A stretch of DNA of 64,000 nucleotides from Actinomyces succiniciruminis (GTDB lineage Bacteria > Actinomycetota > Actinomycetes > Actinomycetales > Actinomycetaceae): the NCBI RefSeq assembly GCF_900002405.1, contig NZ_LK995542.1:21562-85561 (forward strand). Reading direction: 5' to 3'. Numbering within the stretch: position 1 is the stretch's first letter; each line of letters begins with the position of its first letter. The notes below the pieces were generated by a model. That model ran no database searches and had not been told where the DNA came from. It saw only the letters and a list, made by a program, of their open reading frames with translations. A program made the translations under genes and the position numbers. This document shows, in pieces, positions 52,460-61,101 of the stretch.

Positions 52460-52909
52460 TCACTCCTGCCAACGCCGCAGATGCGGCAGCACCGCGCTCA
52501 TGTAGGAGATGGCCTCGTCCTCGGTGATGTGCACGCCTTCGGACATGTACGGGGCGCTGTACTCGATCAGTTCTTCCAGGGTCTCCGGGCCGACGAAGGC
52601 GCCGTCCTGGTAGCACCAGGCGCAGTAGTCCTCGGACTTGGTCCCGTCGATCTCGTTGCCGTGCTGCTCCTCCTTCGGAATGGGCATGCCGCAGCTCTGG
52701 CAGTGCGGCCCGGGCGGCGCCTCGAGGAGGCGGGTGACCGGCACGTCCAGCGCGGTGGCCAGCAGCTTGCACATGTCGATGCCAGGCGTGGTGGCGCCGG
52801 TCTCCCAGCGCGAGATCGCCTGCCGGGTCACCATGACCCGCTGCGCCAGTTCGTCCTGCGTCATCCCCCGCGACGCCCTAACCTCGGCGATGACTTCTCC
52901 GATTGCCAT
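52460..52909 (-). CDS. HTH (XRE) plus zinc-ribbon protein
   Basis: A 149-residue protein. An XRE/Cro-type HTH occupies about 1-60 (RASRGMTQDELAQRVMVTRQ, then AISRWETGATTPG). The second half is a putative zinc-ribbon domain (HCQSCGMPIPKEEQHG, YCAWCYQDGAF; four cysteines) usually found as a stand-alone protein. Fused, they suggest a metal- or redox-sensitive regulator. The ATG at 52909 has AGGAG seven bases upstream; the longer open frame is not family-like. Confidence 0.85.
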   Translation of the reverse strand: MAIGEVIAEVRASRGMTQDELAQRVMVTRQAISRWETGATTPGIDMCKLLATALDVPVTRLLEAPPGPHCQSCGMPIPKEEQHGNEIDGTKSEDYCAWCYQDGAFVGPETLEELIEYSAPYMSEGVHITEDEAISYMSAVLPHLRRWQE

Positions 52910-53021
52910 GTCGTTCTCCTGTTCCGCGGCTCCCGGTGATGCCGCCACATAAGAACAGCACAGCCGACCTGCCCCGTCGAGCAACGAGTTGTTGCATCCC
53001 CCCCGCTTCCCCAATAGCTGC

Positions 53022-54284
53022 TCACGGGTGCAGGGCGCTCAGGGGAAAGGTGAGGACGCCGTCTGCCAGCTTCATGGTGGGCCCGTCGGCGGTCACGACG
53101 GCGGTGAAGACCGGCGCGGGCGTACGTCGCGTGTCGATGTCCGCCACGAACGCGGCTAGGGAGTTCTGGGCCTTCGCTATCTGCCGTTGTCCCAATTTGA
53201 CTTCAAAAGCAGCCCAACGTCCGTCGTCGAACTCGACGACGGCGTCGGCCTCCTTTCCCGACTTGTCCCGATAGTGGTAGACATGCCCGCCCCGCAACTC
53301 GACGAAGGTGCGCAGATGCTGCACAACTTGCGACTCGAACCACAACCCGGTGGTCTCCAAGTCCTGCATCAGGCGCTCCGCCGAGGTCCCGGTGATGGCT
53401 GCGGCCAGGGCAGGATCCACGAAATGGAGCTTGGACGAGGTACGCACGGCGTAGCGTGAGCGCAAGTGCGGGGCCCACGCAGGCTGCTCCTCGACAACGA
53501 AGAGCCGCCTAAGGGCATTGATGTAGCTCGCTGCCGTCTCCGCGCTAAGCGTCTGAGTCGTCACGTCCTTCGCGATGGTGGTGAACGAAGCCTCGGTGGC
53601 GATATGGCGCGCAAGCGAGCGCAGAAGCGCTCGCAACCTGATCGGATCGCGGCGCGGCTCCCCATCGAGCCGCCCCATATCGATGTTGACGACGTCCTCC
53701 ACATAGTCGCGCAGATGCCGCTGTGCCTGCGCGGTGGTGGCATCGACGTCGCCCGGCCAGCCGCCGTGAACCAGCGCATCCAGCGCCTCCCGGACGCTCG
53801 TGCCGGAGTCAAGCGCGGGTGGCGGCTCCTCGCCGTCGAACAGTGCCGTCAACGAAACGTTCCCTGCACCCAGGCCGCGCTCGAACAGAGTCATCGGACG
53901 CAGACGCACCCTGGAGATCCGGTGGGCACCAGAGTGCCGCGTAGCATCCTCGGCGGGAACCGAGGAACCGGTGAGTATGAACTGTCCGGGGCGTTGCCTG
54001 GCGTCAACCTCCCGCCGTACCGCGTTCCACAGGTCTGGCGCAAGCTGCCACTCGTCGATCAGCCTGGGAGAATCCCCCTCCAGCAGCAGCGCAGGATCAA
54101 GGTCAAGCGCAGCGCGTATCTGCGGCAGGCCCGAGTCCAGAGCGACCTCGGATGCGGCATGCTGCCGTCCGGTCATGGTCTTGCCGCAGGCACGCACGCC
54201 TTCGATGAGAAGACCACCTGAGTAGCCCAGGATCTCGCTGATAAGCGGGTCAACGACACGATGCCGGTAGCTCACGTCCGCCAT
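53022..54284 (-). CDS. AAA_14/DUF4143 ATP-binding protein
   Basis: A 420-residue protein of the common bacterial family with an AAA ATPase half and a C-terminal DUF4143 half. The P-loop is GVRACGKT at 29-36, with a Walker B-like stretch (LIDEWQLAPDLWNAVRREV) and a sensor (FILTGSS). The C-terminal domain has a PD-(D/E)xK nuclease-like pattern (GKEADAVVEFDDGRWAAFEV, then K), which hints at nucleic-acid action, though function is unproven. Start ATG at 54284 with AGGAGG six bases upstream. Its promoter lies in an array of 23-base repeats. Confidence 0.87.
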   Translation of the reverse strand: MADVSYRHRVVDPLISEILGYSGGLLIEGVRACGKTMTGRQHAASEVALDSGLPQIRAALDLDPALLLEGDSPRLIDEWQLAPDLWNAVRREVDARQRPGQFILTGSSVPAEDATRHSGAHRISRVRLRPMTLFERGLGAGNVSLTALFDGEEPPPALDSGTSVREALDALVHGGWPGDVDATTAQAQRHLRDYVEDVVNIDMGRLDGEPRRDPIRLRALLRSLARHIATEASFTTIAKDVTTQTLSAETAASYINALRRLFVVEEQPAWAPHLRSRYAVRTSSKLHFVDPALAAAITGTSAERLMQDLETTGLWFESQVVQHLRTFVELRGGHVYHYRDKSGKEADAVVEFDDGRWAAFEVKLGQRQIAKAQNSLAAFVADIDTRRTPAPVFTAVVTADGPTMKLADGVLTFPLSALHP

Positions 54285-54308
54285 CGACTTCCTCCTGCGA
54301 TCCAGCGC

Positions 54309-54407
54309 GAAACCCACTCCAATCCTGGAGTTGACTTCATTCTAACCGGGCAGTTGGCGTCGTTTCAACCAGGCATATGGCGTCATTCCAGTCGGAGTTT
54401 TGGCGTC
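54309..54407 (-). promoter_or_regulatory. 23-bp iterated operator and promoter of the DUF4143 gene
   Basis: TGACTTC at 54332 and TGGCGTC at 54355, 54378 and 54401 recur every 23 bases, with related intervening bases (CATTCTAACCGGGCAGT, GTTTCAACCAGGCATA, CATTCCAGTCGGAGTTT); a degenerate further unit begins at 54309. On the minus strand a promoter (TTGAAA-18-TAGAAT, 54368 to 54339) lies inside the array. The rest of 54408-54631 shows no gene. Confidence 0.6.
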
Positions 54408-54631
54408 ACGACGAGCAGGTAGGGCCAGTCGAGTCGCATCACCAGAGGGGACGCTCTACTCCTCGGCCGCATACCGCTGCTCGCCCCGAGACCGGGCCGC
54501 AGCAGTTAACGGCACCAAGTTGCCTTCCGAGTTGCTTATCCACCCATTCGTACCGAAAGAGACCATCGACGCCGCGCCCGCGCGCTCCTAGGTTGAGTAC
54601 GAACCAACCGACGAGCAGAGAGGACTCCCGC

Positions 54632-55507
54632 ATGGCCCCCGCATCGAGCCTGAAGCACCAGACCTACCTCACCCTCAACGACGGCAACCGCATCCCCCAG
54701 TTCGGCATGGGCGTGTACCTCGTGCCCGACGGCGAACCCACCGAGACCGCCGTCGCCGAGGCCCTGCGGCTGGGCTACCGCCACATCGACACCGCGCACG
54801 CCTACCAGAACGAGCGCTCCGTGGGCCGCGCGGTCAAGGCCAGCGGCATCGACCGCTCAGACATATGGATCACCACCAAGCTGTGGCCCAGCGAGTACGG
54901 CGAGGGTGCCACCGCGGCGGCCATTGACAAGATGCTTGCGCGCCTGGACACCGACTACATCGACCTGCTGCTGCTCCATCAGCAGTTCGGCGACTACAAG
55001 GGCGCCTGGAAGGACATGGAGCGCGCCGTCGCGGCCGGCAAGGTGCGGTCCATCGGAATCTCCAACTTCGAGTCCGCCAACCTAGAGGACCTGATGGCAG
55101 CAGCCACCATCAAGCCGTCGGTCAACCAGGTGGAGTGCCACCCCTACTACCCGAAGGACGAGCTGCGCGAGCGCATGGCCCCCTATGGCACGCTCATCGA
55201 GAGCTGGTACCCGCTCGGCCACGGCGACGCCGGCCTGCTCGACGAGCCGCTCTTCGCCGAGCTCGGCACCAAGTACGGCAAGACGCCCGCCCAGGTGATC
55301 CTGCGCTGGCACATCCAGAAGGGGAACATCATCTTCCCCAAGTCCACCAACCCCGAGCACATTGCCGCCAACATGGACATCTTTGACTTCGCCCTGACCG
55401 AGCCGGAGATGGAGCGCGTGGCCGCACTCGCCAACGGCAGCCGCTTCTACAACGTCTCCCTGGCCGACCAGGAGAAGAACCTCGGCGCCTGGGCCCCCGC
55501 CGACTGA
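54632..55507 (+). CDS. Aldo/keto reductase (2,5-diketo-D-gluconate reductase type)
   Basis: A 291-residue AKR5-type enzyme. The tetrad is present: Asp/Tyr in YRHIDTAHAYQNE, Lys in WITTKLWPSEYG, His in LLLLHQQFGDY. SIGISNF and the C-terminal IIFPKSTNPEHI motif (NADPH binding) are typical of bacterial 2,5-diketogluconate reductases. Start ATG at 54632 after GAGAGGA. An SDR gene follows 51 bases downstream with its own ribosome-binding site, probably co-transcribed. Confidence 0.9.
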   Translation: MAPASSLKHQTYLTLNDGNRIPQFGMGVYLVPDGEPTETAVAEALRLGYRHIDTAHAYQNERSVGRAVKASGIDRSDIWITTKLWPSEYGEGATAAAIDKMLARLDTDYIDLLLLHQQFGDYKGAWKDMERAVAAGKVRSIGISNFESANLEDLMAAATIKPSVNQVECHPYYPKDELRERMAPYGTLIESWYPLGHGDAGLLDEPLFAELGTKYGKTPAQVILRWHIQKGNIIFPKSTNPEHIAANMDIFDFALTEPEMERVAALANGSRFYNVSLADQEKNLGAWAPAD

Positions 55508-55558
55508 GCGCTCTGCGCCCAGCAGCCCGCCCGCCAACTTCTTGAAAGGAACCCCACA

Positions 55559-56407
55559 ATGATCTTCGACCGCAATGAGAACCGCCCCGTCATCGCGCTG
55601 CTCGGTGCCGGTGCCATGGGCACCGCCATCGTCCGCCGCATCGCCAACGGCAAGCAGATTCTGCTCGGCGACATCTCCACCGAGAACCTTCAGACCGTCG
55701 CCCACGACCTGGCCGCCTCCGGATACGAGGTGGCCACCCAGCAGGTGGACGCTCTGGACCGGGCCAGCGTCGAGGCCTTCGCCGCCAAGGCCGCCTCCCT
55801 GGGCGAGGTCCGGTACTTCATCGACACGGCCGGCGCCTCCCCCAACCAGTCCTCGCCCGAGCACATCGTGGCCCTGGACCTGGTGGCCACCGCCATGGCG
55901 ATCGACGTCTTCGCCAACGTCATCGCGCGCGGCGGCGCCGGCCTGGTCATCTCCAGCCAGACCGGCTACATGATGCGGCTGAGTGACGAGGTCGAGCGTC
56001 AGCTGGCACTGACACCCACAGAGGAACTCGCCGAACTCGACTTCCTCAAGCACGACGCCGTAGCCAGCTCCGGCGTCGCCTACATGGTCTCCAAGCGTGC
56101 CGACCATCTGCGGGTGCGCACGGCGGCGGCCACCTCCTGGGGCGATCGGGGCGCCCGCATCAACACGATCAGCCCCGGCATCATCGTCACCCCGCTGGCC
56201 TACGACGAGTTCCGGGCCGCCGGAGAGGGCTACCAGGCGATGATCGACGCCTCCCCCGCCCGCCGTGTGGGCACCTCCGATGAGATCGCCGCGGCCGGCG
56301 CCTTCCTGCTCGGTGAGCAGGCGGCCTTCATCACCGGCACGGACCTACTGATCGACGGTGGCGTGATCGCCGCCATCAACGCCGGCCGCTTCACGCTGGG
56401 CGGCTGA
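55559..56407 (+). CDS. Short-chain dehydrogenase/reductase
   Basis: A 282-residue SDR with a slightly unusual N-terminal Rossmann motif (ALLGAGAMGTAIVRRI, more like GxGxxG than TGxxxGxG). Catalytic Ser and Tyr-Lys are in VISSQTGYMM and YMVSKRADHLR, and the C-terminal GTDLLIDGGV motif is typical of the family. An insertion of about 20 residues (LSDEVERQLALTPTEELAEL) precedes the catalytic tyrosine. Substrate unknown. Likely an operon with the upstream aldo/keto reductase; a hairpin terminator follows. Confidence 0.87.
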   Translation: MIFDRNENRPVIALLGAGAMGTAIVRRIANGKQILLGDISTENLQTVAHDLAASGYEVATQQVDALDRASVEAFAAKAASLGEVRYFIDTAGASPNQSSPEHIVALDLVATAMAIDVFANVIARGGAGLVISSQTGYMMRLSDEVERQLALTPTEELAELDFLKHDAVASSGVAYMVSKRADHLRVRTAAATSWGDRGARINTISPGIIVTPLAYDEFRAAGEGYQAMIDASPARRVGTSDEIAAAGAFLLGEQAAFITGTDLLIDGGVIAAINAGRFTLGG

Positions 56408-56436
56408 CACCGAGCGCCCGAACCGGTACGCAGTCC

Positions 56437-56486
56437 CGACGACGGCGGTCGATGGCGCCCCCATAAGCGGCCGGCCGCCGTCGTCG
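56437..56486 (+). terminator. Hairpin terminator of the SDR gene
   Basis: A perfect 12-bp stem (CGACGACGGCGG and complement) flanking 26 bases, 30 bases after the stop codon. Confidence 0.55.
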
Positions 56487-56569
56487 CTTGGGAGTGCTCG
56501 TGCCACCCCACCCGGCCGCCGGTCAGCGGATCAGGACGGCTGCCTGCATTTGGTTCCTCCCTGGTGGAA

Positions 56570-56679
56570 TGTCCGAATCCGGCACAAACGTCTGCGAAGC
56601 AACCAGCCGAGCCGCATGATTCCAACGATGCGGATCCCCTGGACGACCTTTTCAGGAGCGTTCGTGCCGGTTTTGGACA
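56570..56679 (-). repeat. Centred-core palindromic element, copy F (110 bp)
   Basis: Left arm TGTCCGAATCCGGCACAAAC; right arm on the opposite strand TGTCCAAAACCGGCACGAAC. Core inverted (CCGCATGATTCCAACG, 56612-56627). The right spacing is the standard 52 bases but the left is 42, one helical turn shorter. Arm type: CGGCAC. Lies between convergent genes. Confidence 0.78.
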
Positions 56680-56777
56680 ATCTGCCCGGTCGGCGTCCCG
56701 TGGGCGCGCCCGCACGAGGCTCCGGATTCGCAGCGCGCCCCGCTCACCGCGATCTCGGATTGGAATGCTCTTCGCTT

Positions 56778-58166
56778 TCACATGAGTCCCAACAGGTGGA
56801 ACCAGATCGCCTCCACGACAACGACGACGAACACGACCACCGTGAGCGGGGTCCCCAGCCGCACGGCCTCCTTGGCGCCGTAGCCCGCGTTGTCCTCGCC
56901 CTCACCCACGAGGATCGGCAGGTTGTGGAACGGCAGGATGTAGTGGATGTTGATGGCGGAGAAGACCATCATGGCCACCGCGATGTCGCTCACGCCCGAG
57001 CCGGCGGTGAAGGCAATGAACGCCGGCACGCAGATGCCGAGCACGGCCATGACCGAGCCCATGAACATGTGGATGATCACCGTGATGCCGGCGATCAGCA
57101 GGGCCAGCACCAGCGCGTTATCGGGGACGGAGGCGGGGAGCACCACGCTTGCGATCCAGGCGTTCATGCCGGTGGCCTCGCCAACCGTGCCGATGCCCAT
57201 GGCGGCGGTGAGGAACACCAGGGTGTTGATGGGTACGGAGTTCCACGTCGCCGGGGTGATCACCTCGCCGATCACGGGCAACGCCAGGACGGCGCCCACC
57301 AGCAGGGTGACGAAGCCGATGTTTAGCCCGGTCACGGATTCGGTCAGCCACAGGGCGATGGCGATGACCAGCCAGATGACTGTGCGCTTCTCCTTGGTGC
57401 TGACCGGCCCGAGGGCGGCCCGCTTGGTGCGCACCTCGTCGAAGTCGATACACATCTGCATCTCGGGCCGGAACAGCACCAGGCCCAGGCCCAACGTGGC
57501 CAGGGTGGCAACGAGCATCGGCACCGACATGTAGACGAACCACTGGATGAAGGAGCAGCCGTCGGCGGCGTAAGAGGCCACCAGCGGGTTGAGGGTCGCG
57601 TCCCCGGTGAGGAAGAACATGGAGCCGGGCGCGGCCGCCGCAAACACGAGGAAACCCACCTTGTTTTTGTCCGCTCGGGACATCTTGGCGGCGTCGCAGA
57701 TGACGAGCATGACCGCCAGGATCATGAAGGCGCGCGGGAAGGGGTGCGGGATGAGCAGCGACAGGATGAAGGTGAGCGCGAAGATGCTGACCACGAGTGA
57801 GCTCCAGCCGCGCACGAACTTCAGCGCGAACCAGTAGGCGATGCGCTCGCCCAGGCCGGAGTCCTTCACGGCGGCCGCGATCAGGTAGGCGCCGATCACC
57901 ATCCACATCTGCATCTTGGTCCATGACGCGAACACCGTGCCCGTGTCGGCCGTGCCGGTGAGGATGAGCAGGGCCAGGTAGACGGCCGAGACGTAGGCGG
58001 GCTGGGCCACGCCCGTCGCCCACCACACCACGGTCATGAGGGTGAGGGCCAGGCAGTGCTGGCCGGCGGCGGAGATGGGCGCGAGCCCGTCCAGCGGGGC
58101 GACCCATACCAGGGCGCAGGCGAGGACGCCCGCGAACAGGCCGACGACGCGCTTGTCGAGCTTCAT
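56778..58166 (-). CDS. DASS/SLC13-type anion permease
   Basis: A 462-residue membrane transporter with about twelve helices. Family features include the substrate-motif regions LTGDATLNPLVAS and FLTAAMGIGTVGEATG, and helix hairpins typical of divalent anion:sodium symporters (dicarboxylates, sulfate). Substrate uncertain; with succinate/fumarate metabolism in the same genome, a C4-dicarboxylate is possible but speculative. Start ATG at 58166; the upstream 100 bases contain GGAGG-like sequences. Confidence 0.85.
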   Translation of the reverse strand: MKLDKRVVGLFAGVLACALVWVAPLDGLAPISAAGQHCLALTLMTVVWWATGVAQPAYVSAVYLALLILTGTADTGTVFASWTKMQMWMVIGAYLIAAAVKDSGLGERIAYWFALKFVRGWSSLVVSIFALTFILSLLIPHPFPRAFMILAVMLVICDAAKMSRADKNKVGFLVFAAAAPGSMFFLTGDATLNPLVASYAADGCSFIQWFVYMSVPMLVATLATLGLGLVLFRPEMQMCIDFDEVRTKRAALGPVSTKEKRTVIWLVIAIALWLTESVTGLNIGFVTLLVGAVLALPVIGEVITPATWNSVPINTLVFLTAAMGIGTVGEATGMNAWIASVVLPASVPDNALVLALLIAGITVIIHMFMGSVMAVLGICVPAFIAFTAGSGVSDIAVAMMVFSAINIHYILPFHNLPILVGEGEDNAGYGAKEAVRLGTPLTVVVFVVVVVEAIWFHLLGLM

Positions 58167-58269
58167 GCGGGCTCCCTTCAGTAGGCGAGTTCAGCGTGAC
58201 TCATACCGTTCCTCCTCCGGCTGCCTGCATTCACGGGGCAGTGCCGCGTTGCGCCCCGACTGTAGGGGA

Positions 58270-58794
58270 TCAGCCTGCCGCGGCTGGCGCGTCTTGGAGC
58301 TCACGCACCATGAGCCATTCGGTCTCGTCGCTGCCGTCGCCCACGATCCGGAAGCCCAGCCGCTCATACAGGTGCACGGCCCGGTTGGCCTTGACGACGC
58401 CGAGCGAGGCACGCGCGTAGCCGGCCTCCCGCAGCTGTTCGAGCATGCACCGCAGCATTCGGGTGCCGATTCCCCGGCCCCGGTACTCCCGGTAAAGGGA
58501 GATCGCGAATGCCGGCGTCGAGTCGTCCAAACGGCCGTAGCAGTCGGTGGTGCGCACCCAGCAGGCACCGACCACGCGACCGTCAACTTCCGCAACCAGC
58601 GCCCGGTCATCCGGCAGCGTTCCGAAGCCCTCGAAGTGGGCGCGGCACATGGGGTCGTCGTAAATGACGCTGCGCGGCACCTGCCCGGTGAAGTACTCGG
58701 GCACGTATACGGCCTCCAGCAGGAAGTCCTCCAGCAGGGGCGTCTCCTCGGGGCGCAGTGGCCGAATCAGTACAGCATCGTCGTCGATCGTCAC
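58270..58794 (-). CDS. GNAT-family N-acetyltransferase
   Basis: A 174-residue acetyltransferase. Acetyl-CoA pyrophosphate loop motif is REYRGRGIGTRML (R-x-x-G-x-G pattern), followed by NRAVHLYERLGFRIVG, typical of motif B. Substrate (protein or small molecule) unknown. The frame is open to 58857, but the GTG at 58794 gives the typical GNAT start (MTIDDDAVLIRP); neither has a strong ribosome-binding site. Confidence 0.85.
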   Translation of the reverse strand: MTIDDDAVLIRPLRPEETPLLEDFLLEAVYVPEYFTGQVPRSVIYDDPMCRAHFEGFGTLPDDRALVAEVDGRVVGACWVRTTDCYGRLDDSTPAFAISLYREYRGRGIGTRMLRCMLEQLREAGYARASLGVVKANRAVHLYERLGFRIVGDGSDETEWLMVRELQDAPAAAG

Positions 58795-58889
58795 GACGCG
58801 TGATTTTAGGGCAAAATACCGCCCTTGCAAGGCACCTGCGGCGAGTCCTGTTCGCACACCCTCAGGAACTCACAACCGAGCCTTCCATA

Positions 58890-58920
58890 CATGTCATACA
58901 TGCATAACTATAAGATATAG
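58890..58920 (+). promoter_or_regulatory. Palindromic AT-rich control region of the aldo/keto reductase
   Basis: CATGT-CAT-ACATG (58890-58902) and CTATA-AGA-TATAG (58908-58920) are perfect inverted repeats in an unusually AT-rich patch about 100 bases before the gene at 59018. Likely promoter -10 and operator region; the regulator is not identified. Confidence 0.45.
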
Positions 58921-59017
58921 GCGTTGGACACGGATCAAAGATCCGAGCAATACACGTATTGCAGGACGCCGAGGACGTCGATACCTGACGCGCACCCGGC
59001 CGACACGGAGGAGAGGC

Positions 59018-60001
59018 ATGACGAGCAAGCGCAGTCTCGGCGGAAGCGGGTTCGAGGTCGCACCAATCGGCTATGGCTGTATGGGCATCAGCCATGCGCA
59101 CGGGTACGCGATGGAGTTCGACGACGGCGTGCGCACCGTACGCGAAGCGGTCGAGGCCGGCTACACCTACTTCGACACGGCCACTACCTACACCGGCACC
59201 ACCCGGTCGGGCAAGTCCTCGATCAACGAGGAGGTCGTGGGCACGGCCTTGGCCCCGTATCGCGAGCAGGTGGTCGTGGCCACCAAGTTCGGAGTGACCA
59301 TCAACGCCGATCACAGCCTCACCCTCGACTCCTCCGCTGCGGCCATTCGCGCCACGGTGGAGAAATCGCTCCGCCAGCTGGGATTCGACCACCTCGACCT
59401 GGTGTATCAGGCCCGCATCGATCCCAACACCGAGCCGGAGGCCGTGGCCCAGACCATGGCCGAGCTCATCGCCGAGGGAAAGGTGCTCAACTGGGGAATC
59501 TCCGAGACCGGCGATGAGTACCTGCGCCGCGCACACGCCGTAACGCCCGTCGTCGCCATCCAGAACGTGATCAACATGTCCCGCCGCGAGCACGAGGCCA
59601 TGATTCCCGTGACGCAGGAGCTGGGCATCGCCTTCACCGTGTTCACCCCCTTGATGAAGGGATTCCTGTCCGCGCGCACCGACCCCAACCGCCTCTTCCG
59701 CGAGGGCGACGACTACCGTCGCATGATGACGCAGTTCTCCGCCAGGGGCGTGGCGCAGGCGGCGCCCCTGTATGCGCTGCTCGACGAGTACGCGAATGCC
59801 CATGACGCCACCTGGGCTCAGATCTGCCTGGCGTGGCTGCTGGCCAAGGGCCCCAACCTCATCCCCGTGGCCGGCACCACCAACCCCGACCGCATGCGCG
59901 AGAACCTCGCCGCCGCGGACATTGTGCTCACCGCCGCGGAGCTGGCCGACATCGATCGCCGCCTCGCTGAGATGAGGCCCGAGAACTTCGGCAAGGAATA
60001 G
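59018..60001 (+). CDS. Aldo/keto reductase with an altered catalytic tetrad
   Basis: A 327-residue AKR11/13-like protein. Asp53 and Tyr58 (YFDTATTYTG) and Lys90 (VVATKFGV) of the tetrad are present, but the position normally His (YQHRIDPN in relatives) reads YQARIDPN, with Ala132. The NADPH-binding C-terminus (LIPVAGTTNPDRMRENL) is intact. Loss of the histidine should alter substrate orientation and catalysis. Start ATG at 59018 with GGAGGAG upstream. Convergent with the GMP-synthase-like gene, ten bases apart. Confidence 0.87.
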   Translation: MTSKRSLGGSGFEVAPIGYGCMGISHAHGYAMEFDDGVRTVREAVEAGYTYFDTATTYTGTTRSGKSSINEEVVGTALAPYREQVVVATKFGVTINADHSLTLDSSAAAIRATVEKSLRQLGFDHLDLVYQARIDPNTEPEAVAQTMAELIAEGKVLNWGISETGDEYLRRAHAVTPVVAIQNVINMSRREHEAMIPVTQELGIAFTVFTPLMKGFLSARTDPNRLFREGDDYRRMMTQFSARGVAQAAPLYALLDEYANAHDATWAQICLAWLLAKGPNLIPVAGTTNPDRMRENLAAADIVLTAAELADIDRRLAEMRPENFGKE

Positions 60002-60011
60002 CAGCTGCCGA

Positions 60012-61010
60012 CTACTCCCACTCGATGGTGCCGACGGGCTTGGGGGTGAGGTCGTAGGCCACACGGCACACGCCGGGGACCTCCGCCAGGATACGGGCGG
60101 TGATCCGCCGCAGCAGCGCCCAGTCGAGCTCGGGAACCTCGGCGGTCATGGCGTCGACGGTGTTGACGCAGCGGATGATGACGGGCCAGTCGAAGGCGCG
60201 CCTGCCGTCGCGCACGCCGGTGGCGCGCATGTCCGGCACCACGCAGAAGTACTGCCAGACGTCCTGGCCGGCGGCCTCGATCTCCTCGCGGACGACGGCG
60301 TCGGCCTCGCGCAGCGCCTCCAGCCGGTCGCGGGTGATGGCGCCCAGGCAGCGCACCCCCAGCCCCGGGCCGGGGAAGGGCTGGCGCTCCACCATGGACT
60401 CCGGCAGGCCGAGCCGGCGGCCGACCACGCGCACCTCGTCCTTGTACAGGAGCTTGACGGGCTCGACCAGTTCGAAGTCCATGTCCTCGGGCAGGCCGCC
60501 GACGTTGTGGTGGGCCTTGACGCCGTCGGCGGACTCGAGGATGTCGGGGTAGATGGTGCCCTGCCCCAGGAAGCCGACACCCTCCAGCTTCGCCGCCTCC
60601 TCGGCGAACACGTTGATGAACTCGGCGCCGATGAGCTTGCGCTTGGCCTCGGGCTCGGCCACGCCCGCCAGCAGGTTCAGGAACCGGTCCGTGGCGTCGA
60701 CGTAGACGAGGTTGGCGTCCAGCCCGTCCCGGAAGACCTCGATCACCTGCTCGGATTCGCCCTTGCGCATGAGGCCGTGGTTGACGTGAACGCTGATCAG
60801 CTGCTTGCCGATCGCCTTGATGAGCAGAGCGGCGACGACGGAGGAGTCGACGCCGCCGGACAGGGCGAGCAGCACCTTGCCGTCGCCGACCTGCGCGCGC
60901 ACGGCGTCGACGGCCTCGGCGATGAAGGCGTCCGCCAGTTCGGGGGTGGTGATGCGCTCCATGTCGGCGGGGCGCTGGTTGGAGGTGAAGTCCAAGGCGG
61001 TCTCCTTCAT
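60012..61010 (-). CDS. Stand-alone GMP synthase ATP-pyrophosphatase domain (GuaA C-terminal type)
   Basis: A 332-residue protein equal to the C-terminal two thirds of GuaA. PP-loop SGGVDSS at 51-57, then [59 protein letters not shown] and C-terminal PKPVGTIEWE. It would convert XMP, ATP and ammonia to GMP but has no glutaminase domain, so ammonia must be free or come from a partner. Archaea use such a split enzyme (GuaAb), but here a complete guaA lies directly upstream in the same direction. Paralogue by duplication or acquisition. Confidence 0.88.
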   Translation of the reverse strand: MKETALDFTSNQRPADMERITTPELADAFIAEAVDAVRAQVGDGKVLLALSGGVDSSVVAALLIKAIGKQLISVHVNHGLMRKGESEQVIEVFRDGLDANLVYVDATDRFLNLLAGVAEPEAKRKLIGAEFINVFAEEAAKLEGVGFLGQGTIYPDILESADGVKAHHNVGGLPEDMDFELVEPVKLLYKDEVRVVGRRLGLPESMVERQPFPGPGLGVRCLGAITRDRLEALREADAVVREEIEAAGQDVWQYFCVVPDMRATGVRDGRRAFDWPVIIRCVNTVDAMTAEVPELDWALLRRITARILAEVPGVCRVAYDLTPKPVGTIEWE

Positions 61011-61101
61011 CGTCGCGTGCGCTGGTTCGCGCCCGACTCTACTGCCATCCCCCAGGGCGGCGCGGAAGAAACCACCGCTCCCGACGAGCGGGCACCCAGG
61101 A

